Of a DNA stretch of 45,845 nt, positions 25,342 through 34,453 are shown one piece after another. The first letter of the stretch is position 1; the number at the start of each line of letters is the position of its first letter. The position numbers and the translations under genes were made by a program. Source of the stretch: Stagnihabitans sp038231775 (GTDB taxonomy: Bacteria > Pseudomonadota > Alphaproteobacteria > Rhodobacterales > Rhodobacteraceae); NCBI GenBank assembly GCA_038231775.1, contig JBBRKS010000014.1:1-45845 (forward strand). Reading direction: 5' to 3'. The notes beneath the pieces were generated by a model. That model saw only the letters and a list, made by a program, of their open reading frames with translations, was not told the DNA's origin and ran no database searches.

Positions 25342-26070
25342 GTGGGCGAATTGCTTTTGTCTTCCGACCATGTGGTGTTCTCTTTGTCGCTTGGTCTTCT
25401 GTTCGCCCTGCTTCTTCTTGAACTTGCGGCCACAATGATCGGCGGGTCGGTTTTTGGCACCGGGCATGACGTTTCTGGCGATGTGTCGGTCGGCGAGTCC
25501 GACTTTGACATCGGCACTGACGAGGTACCCGACCTTCACACGATGATGTCAGGGGAGGCTGCGGCAGAGGGTGACCTGACCGCACCAGACGGTTTTTCCG
25601 CACTGATCGGCATCGGCCAATCGCCCCTGATGATCTGGTTGGCCGCCGTTCTGCTGGGATTTGGGGTGGCAGGCTTTGCCATGCAAGCCGCCTGCGCCCT
25701 TGTGATTGGCCACACGCTGCCCGCGCTGCTCGCCCTGCCGATTGCCGCCATCGCGGCCCTGGCCTTTGCGAAACGGTTTGCCAATGGCTTTGCCCGTATG
25801 CTGCCAAAGATAGAGACGACGGCCACATCGCACCGGCTTTTGGGCGGGCTGAAGGGGGTTGTCAGCCAAGGCACGTCCAGAACCGGCTCTGCGGCAGAGG
25901 TGCGCCCGCGCGACCGGCACGGCAACTTTCACCACCTGCGCTGCGAACCGCTTCGCGCGCAGGATATCATCCCCGAAGGCACCGAAGTGCTGACCCTGCG
26001 CCAACGGCAACCCAACGGGACTGTCGAATTGCGGATCATTCCGCTATCGCAAACCGAAACCGCCCCCTAG
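25342..26070 (+). CDS. yqiJ: YqiJ-like inner membrane protein with OB-fold
   Basis: The 242-residue protein has an N-terminal membrane helix (VVFSLSLGLLFALLLLELAA), an acidic loop, two further helices (about 93-140), and a C-terminal OB-fold-like region (GLKGVVSQGTSRTGSAAEV to VELRIIPL). This is the layout of YqiJ, a NfeD-like partner encoded before flotillin YqiK and thought to act in flotillin membrane microdomains. The start is GTG (25342) after GAGGGG. A flotillin gene follows 46 bp later but is broken, which leaves this partner probably without its mate. Confidence 0.8.
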   Translation: MGELLLSSDHVVFSLSLGLLFALLLLELAATMIGGSVFGTGHDVSGDVSVGESDFDIGTDEVPDLHTMMSGEAAAEGDLTAPDGFSALIGIGQSPLMIWLAAVLLGFGVAGFAMQAACALVIGHTLPALLALPIAAIAALAFAKRFANGFARMLPKIETTATSHRLLGGLKGVVSQGTSRTGSAAEVRPRDRHGNFHHLRCEPLRAQDIIPEGTEVLTLRQRQPNGTVELRIIPLSQTETAP

Positions 26071-26116
26071 ACTTGTCCAGATTTCATCGTTCAGTCCGCA
26101 AAAGGTCCGCATTGTC

Positions 26117-27750
26117 ATGGTTCTAAGCTCATTTCTGATCATCATCGGCTCGGTTGTCGTCTTCCTTTTATTCATCGCGGTGATCCTGGGTCGGCTGTAC
26201 CGCCGCGCCACCCGGGAAGTCAGCCTGATCAAGACCGGCGCGGGCGGCAAACGCGTGATAATGGACGGTGGCGCCATTATTCTGCCCCTGCTGCATGAGG
26301 TGCGTCAGGTCAACATGAAGACCCTGCGGCTTGAGGTGAAGCGCGCCAATGAAAGCTCTTTGATCACCAAAGACCGGATGCGGGTCGACGTCGGCGCAGA
26401 ATTTTACGTGTCGGTGCAGGCGACCGAAGATGGCATCTCGCGTGCGGCGCAGACGCTGGGCGACCGCACCTTTCACGTCGCCCAACTGCGCGAAATGATC
26501 GAAGGCAAGCTGATCGACGGCCTGCGCGCTGTGGCGGCCCGGATGACGATGGACGAATTGCACGAAAACCGCACCCATTTCGTGCAAGAGGTGCAGAATG
26601 CCGTGTCAAACGACCTGTTGAAAAATGGGCTGGAACTGGAAAGCGTTTCGCTGACCGCACTGGACCAGACCCCGTTTGAGGCTTTGGATGAAAACAACGC
26701 CTTCAACGCGGTCGGTATGCGGCAACTGGCTGAAGTCATTGCCAAATCCAAACGCGAACGTGCGCAGATTGCAGCCGACGCCGACGTCTCGGTGCGGCGT
26801 TCTGCGATGGAAGCCGAAAAGCTGAAACTCAGATCGACCGCGACCAAGAGGAGGCCCGTCTTGCCCGCAGTCAGGAAATCGAACTGCTGAAAGCGGCCCG
26901 AGAGGCTGAAATTGCCCGCGCGCGAGAGTCGGCTGAATCTGAAAAGGAACGCGCCCGCATCCGGCGTGAACAGGAAATCAAGGCCACCGAAATCGCCCGC
27001 GCCCGTACCATCGAAGAGGCGCAGATCAACAAGGAACGCGAGATTCAGGTGGCCGATCAGGACCGCCAGATCATCATCAACCAGAAGTCAGAGGCCGAAA
27101 GCCACGCCCGCGCCTCTGCCGACGCCGCCCGGGCCGAGGCGGTCAAGTCGCTGGAAGCCATTGAAACGGCCCGCGCCGTGGCGACCGCCGAACGTAAAAA
27201 AGAGATCACCCTGATCGAGGCGCGCCAAGAGGCAGAGCGCGAGGCGACCCGTCTGCAACTGTCCGCCACTGCCGACCGCAACGCCGCCGTAGACCGCGCC
27301 GCCGCCCGCCGCGAAGAGGCGCACGGTGAGGCGGACGGCATCACCATCCGTGCTGAAGCCAAGAAGAAAGACCTGCTTGCTGAGGCATAAGGTCGTCAGG
27401 CACTGGCAAACTCGGAAAATACCCTGTCCGCCGAAATCATTGCCATGTGCATCGCGCTGGCGCGTCTGAAGGCTTTGCCGAAGATCATTGCCGAAATGGT
27501 CAAACCAGCGGAAAAAATCGACTGGATACGCATCAACCAGATTTCCGGGCTGGGTCAGGCCAGCGGCAGCACGGCCGATGGTGCCAAAAGCCCGGTCAAT
27601 CAGGCGTTTGATGCGATGCTGGGCGCTGCCCTGCAACTGCCTGCGCTGAAGAAACTGGGTGAAGAGGTCGGGCTGAACTTCGATGACGGGCTGACCGGTC
27701 TGATCAATGAACCCACCAAGCCGAACCCGTTTCCTGAGGGCAAGCGTTGA
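26117..27750 (+). pseudogene. yqiK: Flotillin-like protein YqiK, broken by a frameshift and a stop
   Basis: An intact gene would encode about 545 residues. Frame 1 gives the membrane anchor (LSSFLIIIGSVVVFLLFIAV) and the whole SPFH/band-7 domain up to EAEKLKL (26830), then runs off to a TGA at 26888. The expected continuation, QIDRDQEEARLARSQEIELL with the long Ala/Glu/Arg coiled coil, is in the -1 frame from 26830, so one base is missing. A second lesion, TAA at 27388-27390, replaces a Glu codon in KKDLLAEAEGRQAL. The C-terminal region (VKPAEKIDWIRINQISGLG) stays readable to 27750. No slippery heptamer is visible at the shift. One lesion could be a sequencing error, but two suggest true decay. 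A 257-residue anchored SPFH fragment could still be made. Confidence 0.85.
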
Positions 27751-27798
27751 TGGCCGTCAGGCAAGGCTAAAATAGGCACATCAGCACATCTTGAGAAC

Positions 27799-28590
27799 TT
27801 ACTTTCCGTCGTCTTTTCCGAAACGTTCAGCGAACGCTTCGACAATCTCGTCCGCGTTCAAAACCTTGTCGCGCCAATTGCCGATAATCTTTTTGGTGCG
27901 GGATTCAATCTTGCCGGTGACCGGAATATTGCACGGCTTCAGAATTGCGCCAATCAGAACCTTAAGTTCTTCTTCGTTGGCGGAGTTCAAGTCCTCATAA
28001 TATACGTGCTTTACAACCAAGTTCGGGAAATTAGCTTTCGATCGTTGAATCCAGTATTGAAACATCTGGATTTCGCGCTCGTACTGTTCGGCCACGGCAA
28101 TTGCACTGCGCGGGGCAATCGTGATCATCTTATCGTCGTCAAGTTTTGTGGATTCCGTCGCGACATAAACGCCGGAATCCTGAGCCGCCATGGTCGACAC
28201 GGCATGTTCGATCTTGTTGCGCCGTTGCAGGTGCACGACCACATAGTTTTTACGGATCGCAGCCATCATGATCGGCGGAATATCGGCCGGCGAATGCCAA
28301 ATCCCGATGGTGCGAAACAGGGAATTGTATTTAACGTCGATGCACGGGGCAAAGTCAGGCTTTTCAAGGCTTTCAAGATATCGCTGCGAATGGGCGATAG
28401 CGTCCTGATAGGTTGTCCCCGGACGCTCATCATTTTCGGCAGCCCAATTGTCGTACTTGGACATGCTGCCGTTTCCAGCAGCCGGTTGAAAAACTTCACC
28501 CAAGTTGTTCAAGGCCCCGGCGGACGCCAGCAATCCACGCAGAAAATTCGTTCCAGACCGCTGTTTTGCAACCAACATGATGCCGCGCAC
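27799..28590 (-). CDS. Stf0-like sulfotransferase
   Basis: The 263-residue protein has the sulfotransferase PAPS-binding loop near its start (KQRSGTNFLRGLLAS, residues about 8-22). The 3'-phosphate-binding region follows (VVVHLQRRNKIEHAVSTMAAQ, about 118-138). The pattern resembles Stf0-type enzymes that sulfate sugars such as trehalose; here the acceptor is unknown. It lies at the downstream end of a group of glycosyltransferase genes on the same strand, so sulfation of a surface glycan is the simplest idea. Composition is AT-richer than the flanking flotillin and thu genes, suggesting transfer. Confidence 0.78.
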   Translation of the reverse strand: MRGIMLVAKQRSGTNFLRGLLASAGALNNLGEVFQPAAGNGSMSKYDNWAAENDERPGTTYQDAIAHSQRYLESLEKPDFAPCIDVKYNSLFRTIGIWHSPADIPPIMMAAIRKNYVVVHLQRRNKIEHAVSTMAAQDSGVYVATESTKLDDDKMITIAPRSAIAVAEQYEREIQMFQYWIQRSKANFPNLVVKHVYYEDLNSANEEELKVLIGAILKPCNIPVTGKIESRTKKIIGNWRDKVLNADEIVEAFAERFGKDDGK

Positions 28591-28676
28591 GAAAGGTACC
28601 TCGTCTTTAACTCTGCCGCACAGATAGGGAGGTCAGTATAAGTTCAGCCGCCGGAAATTGTCCAGACCCGACAAGG

Positions 28677-29027
28677 TCACACCGGGATTGCCATGGCCGT
28701 GCGCAAACGGTGCATCGCCCGGTGCAAAGAGGCGCGGTAGAACTCTCTTTGTTCGGCGGCCAAGGCGACCATCCCCTTGGTTTCAAAAGAAACTGTGAGG
28801 CCGTTCAGCTTTTGCAACAGGTCAACCATGGCAGCCTCATCAACCTGCGTTTCCAAGGCCAGAATCCGCTTGCGCAGCTTTTCCGCCTCAGCCCGCGTTT
28901 CAGCATCGGGAATGGCGTCTTTGGGCACCTCTTTGTCGAGCCGGAAACGCCCAAGCAATTGAAACTCGGCACCGTCCGCCGAAAACACGGCCATACGGTG
29001 GCCATCCAGAAAATATCCGTTGATCAT
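28677..29027 (-). CDS. Small protein of unknown function in the glycan cluster
   Basis: The 116-residue protein starts MINGYFLDGHRMAVFSADG. A central helical segment (ETRAEAEKLRKRILALETQVDEAAM) probably forms a coiled coil. The start is the ATG at 29025-29027 with GGAA 8 bases before; a longer frame to 29102 lacks a ribosome site. I do not recognise a family. No signal or membrane segment is seen, so it is probably cytoplasmic. It lies between the sulfotransferase and the large glycosyltransferases, all on the minus strand. Confidence 0.65.
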   Translation of the reverse strand: MINGYFLDGHRMAVFSADGAEFQLLGRFRLDKEVPKDAIPDAETRAEAEKLRKRILALETQVDEAAMVDLLQKLNGLTVSFETKGMVALAAEQREFYRASLHRAMHRLRTAMAIPV

Positions 29028-29212
29028 CGTCGTGTTCCTTTTGATTTCACTGATTGCAACAAGATTGATAGGCAAGGCTGCACCAGCCTGGTACTTGCAC
29101 ACGGGTTAAAATCAATGCGGGACTTTTTTGAAAAAGCCCGATTCAGCCTAGGATCAGGCACCGCCCAACAGTATCCCGCCTCATTGAAACTTACGCGCCC
29201 ACACCACTTGGG

Positions 29213-30787
29213 CTATTTTGCAAGGATACTTTCGAACCATTGCGCACCTTTTTGGCAGAACACCTCAAAACTACGCTTTTCAATCATCATTTTCAAAGTT
29301 GCTGCCCGGGCGCGGGCGTTAACTGACGGGTCCAAAAGCTCGCGGATCGCCGTGGCATATTCCGCCGGATCGCTGACATTGTGGACCAGTCGTCCATTTT
29401 TCGCACCGATGATCTCTGGCACACCGCCCACCGCACTTGCGACCACAGGCAACCCGACAGAGCTTGCCTCGGCCAGCGCCTGCGGCAACCCTTCGAAAAA
29501 CGCGGTGTTCAGATACAGATCCATCCGCGCAATCGGCAGGGCGAAAAAATTGCTGAACGGGCCATGAAAGAACACGTTTGGCGGCAGGTTTTCCGCGTCA
29601 AACGACGTGTCGCCCATGACTTGGGTGCCGTACATGTGAAACTCTACATCAGGCATCAAAGCTGCGATCTGCGGCACGATCTGCGGTTGTTTTTGGTGAT
29701 CAAACCGCGCCGCCCACAAGACCCGGCCGGGGCGGTCACCCATGGGTTCGCTGGGCCAGATCGGTTGAATTTGTTCAACCGGGTAGTCAAGCGTTGAACA
29801 GGTCGATTCGGGCAGGGCATTCAACGTGCGAATTTCGTTGACGAAATGACGATTGTCTACCACATAATTGTCAAGAATGCCCTCAAGATACGGGATCTTC
29901 AGATGGTAGCCGTCCACCGTGCCGTCGCCGTGGGTGTGGGCGCAAAAGAAGCTGGCGATATGCTTGGCACCCGAGCGCGGCATCAGGTTCGCCGCCAGGG
30001 ATTCTAGCCACAGAAAGCCGGGAAACGACTGGACGACATGCACCGTTTCGGGGGCGATGCGACTGACAAGCGCAGAGATGCATTGCAGCAGAATATCAGG
30101 GCCGCGACCTTTGATGAACGGGCCTTCGGCGTCGTCAACAAGTGTCATGGCGCGCAGATTGGCGTATTTTGCCTCGGTCCGCGGATGATCGGCCAACAGC
30201 AAAAGCGGATTGCGCCCAAGGCCCTCTTTCAGCAGCCGGTAATGCCAGTATCCGACCCGTTCGGCCCCGCCAACGCCCAGGCTTGGTAGAATGATGATGT
30301 CGCTGATCGGACCCTTTTCCAGTTCGGCCTGAACCCGGTTGATCAGATCGACAAGCAGAAGGGACCCGCTTGATTTCCACTGCACCTTGGCCGACCGCGC
30401 TGCCAGCAACAACGGCGGACCGCTGCGTTTGTGGGTCATTTCCAGACAGGTGTCGTACAAGTTGCCCGGAATGCCGGTCTCATCCGCATAGGCCTTGCTG
30501 GAGGCCATACGGCCACCCGCCACCGAAGTGCCATCTGCATCGCCTTGCAGCAAAGCCGCCGCAAATGTGCCGTGCAGAATTCCAAGGTCCAGAAATTCTG
30601 TCATGTTCTGGTCTTGGGTTTCGACAAACAGCCGGTCGGACCAGTCGTTCGGCGGGTTGTCCGACTCGGCCAGCGTGTCAAATTCTGGCCGCGCCATGAA
30701 GCCGTCAAGCCGGTCACGCGACGACGGGCTAAGGTTCCACAGGGCCAGGTCCCAGCGTGCATCAAAGGGCCGGGCCGGTTTTTGCAT
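29213..30787 (-). CDS. GT4-type glycosyltransferase with long N-terminal extension
   Basis: The 524-residue protein ends in a GT4 (group 1) domain: RVLWAARFDHQKQPQIVPQIA (about 370-390), then FFEGLPQALAEASSVGLPVVAS containing the E-x7-E donor-binding motif. The N-terminal 200 residues are not a standard acceptor domain I recognise; residues about 170-330 look like the acceptor half (ILPSLGVGGAERVGYWHYRLL). It starts at the ATG 30785-30787 with GGAGGT 9 bases before, overlapping the end of the preceding gene. It probably adds a sugar to a surface glycan in the cytoplasm. Confidence 0.82.
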   Translation of the reverse strand: MQKPARPFDARWDLALWNLSPSSRDRLDGFMARPEFDTLAESDNPPNDWSDRLFVETQDQNMTEFLDLGILHGTFAAALLQGDADGTSVAGGRMASSKAYADETGIPGNLYDTCLEMTHKRSGPPLLLAARSAKVQWKSSGSLLLVDLINRVQAELEKGPISDIIILPSLGVGGAERVGYWHYRLLKEGLGRNPLLLLADHPRTEAKYANLRAMTLVDDAEGPFIKGRGPDILLQCISALVSRIAPETVHVVQSFPGFLWLESLAANLMPRSGAKHIASFFCAHTHGDGTVDGYHLKIPYLEGILDNYVVDNRHFVNEIRTLNALPESTCSTLDYPVEQIQPIWPSEPMGDRPGRVLWAARFDHQKQPQIVPQIAALMPDVEFHMYGTQVMGDTSFDAENLPPNVFFHGPFSNFFALPIARMDLYLNTAFFEGLPQALAEASSVGLPVVASAVGGVPEIIGAKNGRLVHNVSDPAEYATAIRELLDPSVNARARAATLKMMIEKRSFEVFCQKGAQWFESILAK

Positions 30788-30788
30788 G

Positions 30789-32888
30789 TTACAACACCTC
30801 CGGCATAACGACAGATTGCTGGGCAATCATGATCTTGTCGCGGTAGTCCACGGCCAGTTTCGTATAGACGTCCAACGGGCTGCCTGCATTGGCGATATCT
30901 TCGGCGATTTCCATGTCAGAACTGCGAACGGTGACGGCGACCGGAAAGCTTGCATCGGGATTCTGGGCGATCATGTCCAAAAAGCGCGCCAGACTGTGGG
31001 CAGGATCGTTGCCCGGAAGATACATCGCCTGATCGCGGCCCGCGACTCGGAAGAAGATGTTGCTGGGAATGACCAGTGATTTGTCGCGGTTCTTGTCAAG
31101 CAACCACGAACTTGCGGTCTGAAAGTACTGGTTGACCACCGCCCCCGGCGACAGGATGTCAAGAACCGGCCCACGCGGGATGATACCGCCCAACTCGCGC
31201 TCTGCCGCGCCGACAGGTTCCAGTTGCCGCGCCCGGGTGAACAGGTGGCTTAAGATATCGGGACCGGCGGTTGCGCCCGGTGCGGGCAGGGTGCCCGGTT
31301 CCAGCGCCTTGGCAAAGCGCGCGTGGTTGACTGCATCCGCTGCCGCCAGCAGATCCTGATCGCCGGTCAGCACCTGCAGGAAGGGGTTGATCAGTTCTGC
31401 CGTCACGGCATTAGAGAACGGGATCATCGGGGTGCGCACTTGCCGTTGCCGCGCCAGCGCCACCGCCGTGGTGACAGCCGTGGCCAGCCCCTGATCGTAG
31501 TAGTCGCAGGTCCGGTGCGTCAGAACCCCAATGTGGTTTGGCGCGAAATGGCTGTAGGCGGCCGGAAAATCGCGCATCAGCCGACCCAGAGTGGGGGAGC
31601 CGAAGTCAACCGAATGGCGCACCGTGTTCTGCATCAGGAACCGCATCAGAAACCGGGTCTTCTGGAAATCGTCATAGATGCCGCTGGCATCCAAGCGGGC
31701 AATGTTGATCGCAATTGCGTTCCAGCGGTCCAGTTTGACGACAATATCAGGATCGTCCATATCCTCGAAAAACACCAAAAGCGGCGGCATCGTCAGCTTT
31801 TCAGAGCTAAGCGCCATCGCTTCTGCCATCCAGTCAAGCAATTGATCCTTGGGGAAATTCAGGTGCTTGGGCATCCAGACGATGTCCAGATCGCCGTCCC
31901 CCAACAGCGGACGCACCCGGCGGTAAAACCGGCCCAACTGCGGGTACATCTTCTTTTCCGACACGCCAGTCTTGCCGGTATGCCCGCGCCTTGGAAACTG
32001 CGTCAGCAAAGGTTCAAACTGCGACTGAACCTTCATTTCGTGGTCGAACGTGTCACCCAGCGGTTCTTGCGGCCATTTGGACAGGGCTTTCATGTCAAGC
32101 CCGGCATTGGGCGGCAACAAGGCCAAAGGCTCGCGGCACCTGATGCGCGATTGCCGGGCGATATGGGCCGTTTCATACAAGGGGCTGCGGCTTTGCATCA
32201 CACCTTTGACGGCACCCAGACTAAGATGGCTGGGTTTGACGCGGTAAAAGCAGATCGTGTCGGGCAGGAAGGTATGCCGCACCCCGGCGGCAATGGTATC
32301 CGCACTCCAACTCCAGTCCTCATTGCCAAGACCGCGGGTCTTGTCGATGGGCGGGATCGGATAGTCCTGCACCAGCTTGCGGTTGAAGACGCATTTGTTG
32401 CTGAAATACCAATCGACCAGAAGGGAGTACGGATCGAAGGCAATCGACGTGCTGTCGGGTATCTTGCACACATCGTAAAGCGCACCAAAGCGGGCAAAAA
32501 GGCGGGTGTGATAGACCGTATTGTCGTCAAAAGCGCCGGACACGATCTGCTTCCACAAAGCGGTGTACCAGTTCGACGAATACAGATCGTCGCCGTCGTG
32601 TAAAAACACCAGATCGGTTTCCGAATTGGTAATCCCGTGGTCGCGTGACATCGTCAGGTTGCCGTATTCGACCGTTTGAACCCGATTGATATGCTCGGCA
32701 AACTGTTCGACGACATACAAGGTCCGCGCATCAGGACGGTCGGCCACGACGTCAAACCGCACCGTGAAACCAGCCTCTGCCGCAACCTTCTTGGCCAGGA
32801 TCAGACTGCGCAGCGTCGGCGTCAGCAAAGCGCCTTCGCGGTGCACGTTTATGATCGCCGTTGCCTGCGAGTGGGCCATAACGCTCAC
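30789..32888 (-). CDS. Large protein with N-terminal GT2-like glycosyltransferase domain
   Basis: The 699-residue protein begins with a GT2-like fold (ATAIINVHREGALLTPTLRSL). The metal motif appears as FLHDGDDLYSSNW near residue 96-102 and a later segment, GLGNEDWSW, matches the ED motif before the catalytic base. The C-terminal 400 residues match nothing I recognise and may be a second enzymatic or acceptor domain. The start is uncertain: a GTG at 32886-32888 overlaps the previous stop, and an ATG lies three codons on. The stop is 1 bp from the GT4 start. It is likely part of the same glycan assembly unit as its neighbours. Confidence 0.72.
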   Translation of the reverse strand: MSVMAHSQATAIINVHREGALLTPTLRSLILAKKVAAEAGFTVRFDVVADRPDARTLYVVEQFAEHINRVQTVEYGNLTMSRDHGITNSETDLVFLHDGDDLYSSNWYTALWKQIVSGAFDDNTVYHTRLFARFGALYDVCKIPDSTSIAFDPYSLLVDWYFSNKCVFNRKLVQDYPIPPIDKTRGLGNEDWSWSADTIAAGVRHTFLPDTICFYRVKPSHLSLGAVKGVMQSRSPLYETAHIARQSRIRCREPLALLPPNAGLDMKALSKWPQEPLGDTFDHEMKVQSQFEPLLTQFPRRGHTGKTGVSEKKMYPQLGRFYRRVRPLLGDGDLDIVWMPKHLNFPKDQLLDWMAEAMALSSEKLTMPPLLVFFEDMDDPDIVVKLDRWNAIAINIARLDASGIYDDFQKTRFLMRFLMQNTVRHSVDFGSPTLGRLMRDFPAAYSHFAPNHIGVLTHRTCDYYDQGLATAVTTAVALARQRQVRTPMIPFSNAVTAELINPFLQVLTGDQDLLAAADAVNHARFAKALEPGTLPAPGATAGPDILSHLFTRARQLEPVGAAERELGGIIPRGPVLDILSPGAVVNQYFQTASSWLLDKNRDKSLVIPSNIFFRVAGRDQAMYLPGNDPAHSLARFLDMIAQNPDASFPVAVTVRSSDMEIAEDIANAGSPLDVYTKLAVDYRDKIMIAQQSVVMPEVL

Positions 32889-33484
32889 ATGACTTTCAGC
32901 GCGGTGAATTCCGCGCCGTAAATGTCCGTGTTGAAGCTAAGACAGAACTGCGCCTGATGAATGGTGACAGAGCGCATCATGGCCCCGCTCAACTGCACCG
33001 GTGCCCGCAATGAAAATGTGTCGCCGGACTGGTGCAGATAGCAATCGACCGCCTCGCGCTTGACCACGCCGTTGTCGCCAAACAGGCGCACCTCAAGCGT
33101 GGGGTCGCTGGCATTAGCGCCGATCCAACCGGCCTGCATGTCGAACAGATTGCGCCCGCGCAGGGCGGCGTAGTCCACGTTCAACTGCAAGATCAGGCGT
33201 TCGGGCGGGGCTTGCCCCTCAACCGACAGAATGCGCAAGGTTTTCCCACGCTGGGAATGAACGAATTCGACCGCCGCCACGCCGTTTCCGGAATACACAC
33301 CCAGTTCAGGAGAGATCGCGACATAGCCACCGGGCACTTCGATTTTCTGCGCCGTCGCGTCCAAAGGTGCCGACCCCGATGGCAAGCCATCGACGATCAA
33401 CTTGCCCGGCTCTATCATTTGCATCAACTGGAACAATTGTCCCTGTATGTCTGCCAGCCTGCTTGATATCTCGTTGATATCCAT
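32885..33484 (-). CDS. Unknown 199-residue protein heading the glycan cluster
   Basis: It has a helical start (DINEISSRLADIQGQLFQLMQMIEP), then a run of alternating hydrophobic residues that looks like a beta-sandwich (GGYVAISPELGVYSG, RLILQLNVDYAALRGRNLF, SLRAPVQLSGAMMRSV). There is no signal peptide or membrane helix. I do not recognise the family; a carbohydrate-binding or accessory role is only a guess from position. The stop overlaps the start of the 699-residue glycosyltransferase by 3-4 bases, so the two are coupled. Confidence 0.65.
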   Translation of the reverse strand: MDINEISSRLADIQGQLFQLMQMIEPGKLIVDGLPSGSAPLDATAQKIEVPGGYVAISPELGVYSGNGVAAVEFVHSQRGKTLRILSVEGQAPPERLILQLNVDYAALRGRNLFDMQAGWIGANASDPTLEVRLFGDNGVVKREAVDCYLHQSGDTFSLRAPVQLSGAMMRSVTIHQAQFCLSFNTDIYGAEFTALKVM

Positions 33485-34291
33485 TGAAAATCATGCGCCT
33501 CAACGTAGGTTCCGTGTCCCTGCGAGCTTAATTCCAGTTACTATCGGGTCAGCGCATTGTCAATCTTGCGTGATCCTTTTGGCTTCATTCTGGTGGCATT
33601 GTGCCTCCTCGGCAGGCGATTTAATACAACCAGAGCGAGTATTTTACCAGATCGTTACACCTGAGAAATATTTTGGTCAAGACTCAGGCGATCGTCGCGT
33701 GGGTGCGCACCAAAACGCAAATCACTTGGGAAACTTGTGGCCGTCTCAGCGCTTGAAACGCCGTTGATCGCGCCTTGATGATTCGAGGGTGTCTTGGCTG
33801 AACGACCCCCGACATCACCGAAAACCGGTGAAGGTTCGCCGCCATGAATTGGCCCATGCCTGCAACCCGCCGCCCGCATTGGCCAAAGGCTTTCTGACGG
33901 GCGCTTTGGCTGGCCTGTCCGCTGTTTTCCCCCCGATACGCGCCTGCATCGGGTCATTTCTGGATAAGTCCTAGATGCGTCGGTGACGGATCGCCTGCCC
34001 CTCAAAGTGCTACGCCGCATCTGCCATGCTATCAGCGGTTCTTGGCAAAGCTGCCAGCCAGGCTGACCGGCAACGCCCTCCTAGGGTAGTCTTTTCCCAA
34101 TGCTGCAAGCGCAAACCGCACCTATCAGCCTCAGTGACACACCAAGCGCCATCGTGACCTGACTGCAATGGAAGGCGCGCAGGACCACGGCTTCGGTCGC
34201 AAGCAATGGGCCAAACCGGCCCTACCGCCGCCCGACCTGCCGCGTTTCTCAATCGCTCCAGTCCCGCAGCCAGCCACCACCCAGCCCCACA

Positions 34292-34313
34292 CGCCTCAAA
34301 GCGCTTTGAGGCG
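34292..34313. promoter_or_regulatory. LacI-type operator upstream of the thu operon
   Basis: A perfect 22-bp palindrome whose core 20 bases are GCCTCAAAGCGCTTTGAGGC. The central AAAGCGCTTT matches the usual LacI-family operator shape. It lies 8 bp before the predicted -35 of the thu promoter. Rhizobial thu operons are controlled by a LacI-type regulator (ThuR), which fits. Confidence 0.75.
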
Positions 34314-34320
34314 AGAATCG

Positions 34321-34349
34321 TTGACTCTGCCGGAATTGCTGCGATAAGC
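34321..34349 (+). promoter_or_regulatory. Probable promoter of the thu operon
   Basis: TTGACT (34321-34326) and GATAAG (34343-34348), spaced by 16 bases, lie just after the LacI-type palindrome. That leaves a leader of about 100 bases before thuE. Read by eye; moderate certainty. Confidence 0.5.
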
Positions 34350-34453
34350 CAAAGCAAGCGTTTCGGACAAGCCTGCGCAGACGGGCCCCTGTCGATGCGT
34401 TTTTTGGGAGCTCGCGTCCAAGGGCGCACATCAATCATCAGGGAGGAAGACCC

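Larger units (their letters stand above)
33485..34453. other. Long intergenic region between the glycan cluster and the thu operon
   Basis: Nearly 1 kb separates two divergent units. The right part holds the promoter and operator of the thu operon, listed separately. The left end must hold the glycan-cluster promoter. Open frames around 33789-33974 (plus) and 33655-34020 (minus) overlap each other, lack ribosome sites and match nothing I know. A half-site-like AGCGCTTGAAA lies near 33749. No RNA gene was recognised. Confidence 0.4.

Noticed and set aside
26824..26836. Programmed -1 frameshift in yqiK
   Set aside because: No slippery heptamer is visible, and a second lesion (TAA at 27388) would still block the full product, so decay is simpler.
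34292..34313. The 22-bp palindrome before thuE as a terminator
   Set aside because: There is no gene ending just upstream and no T run; its AAAGCGCTTT core and place before a promoter fit an operator better.
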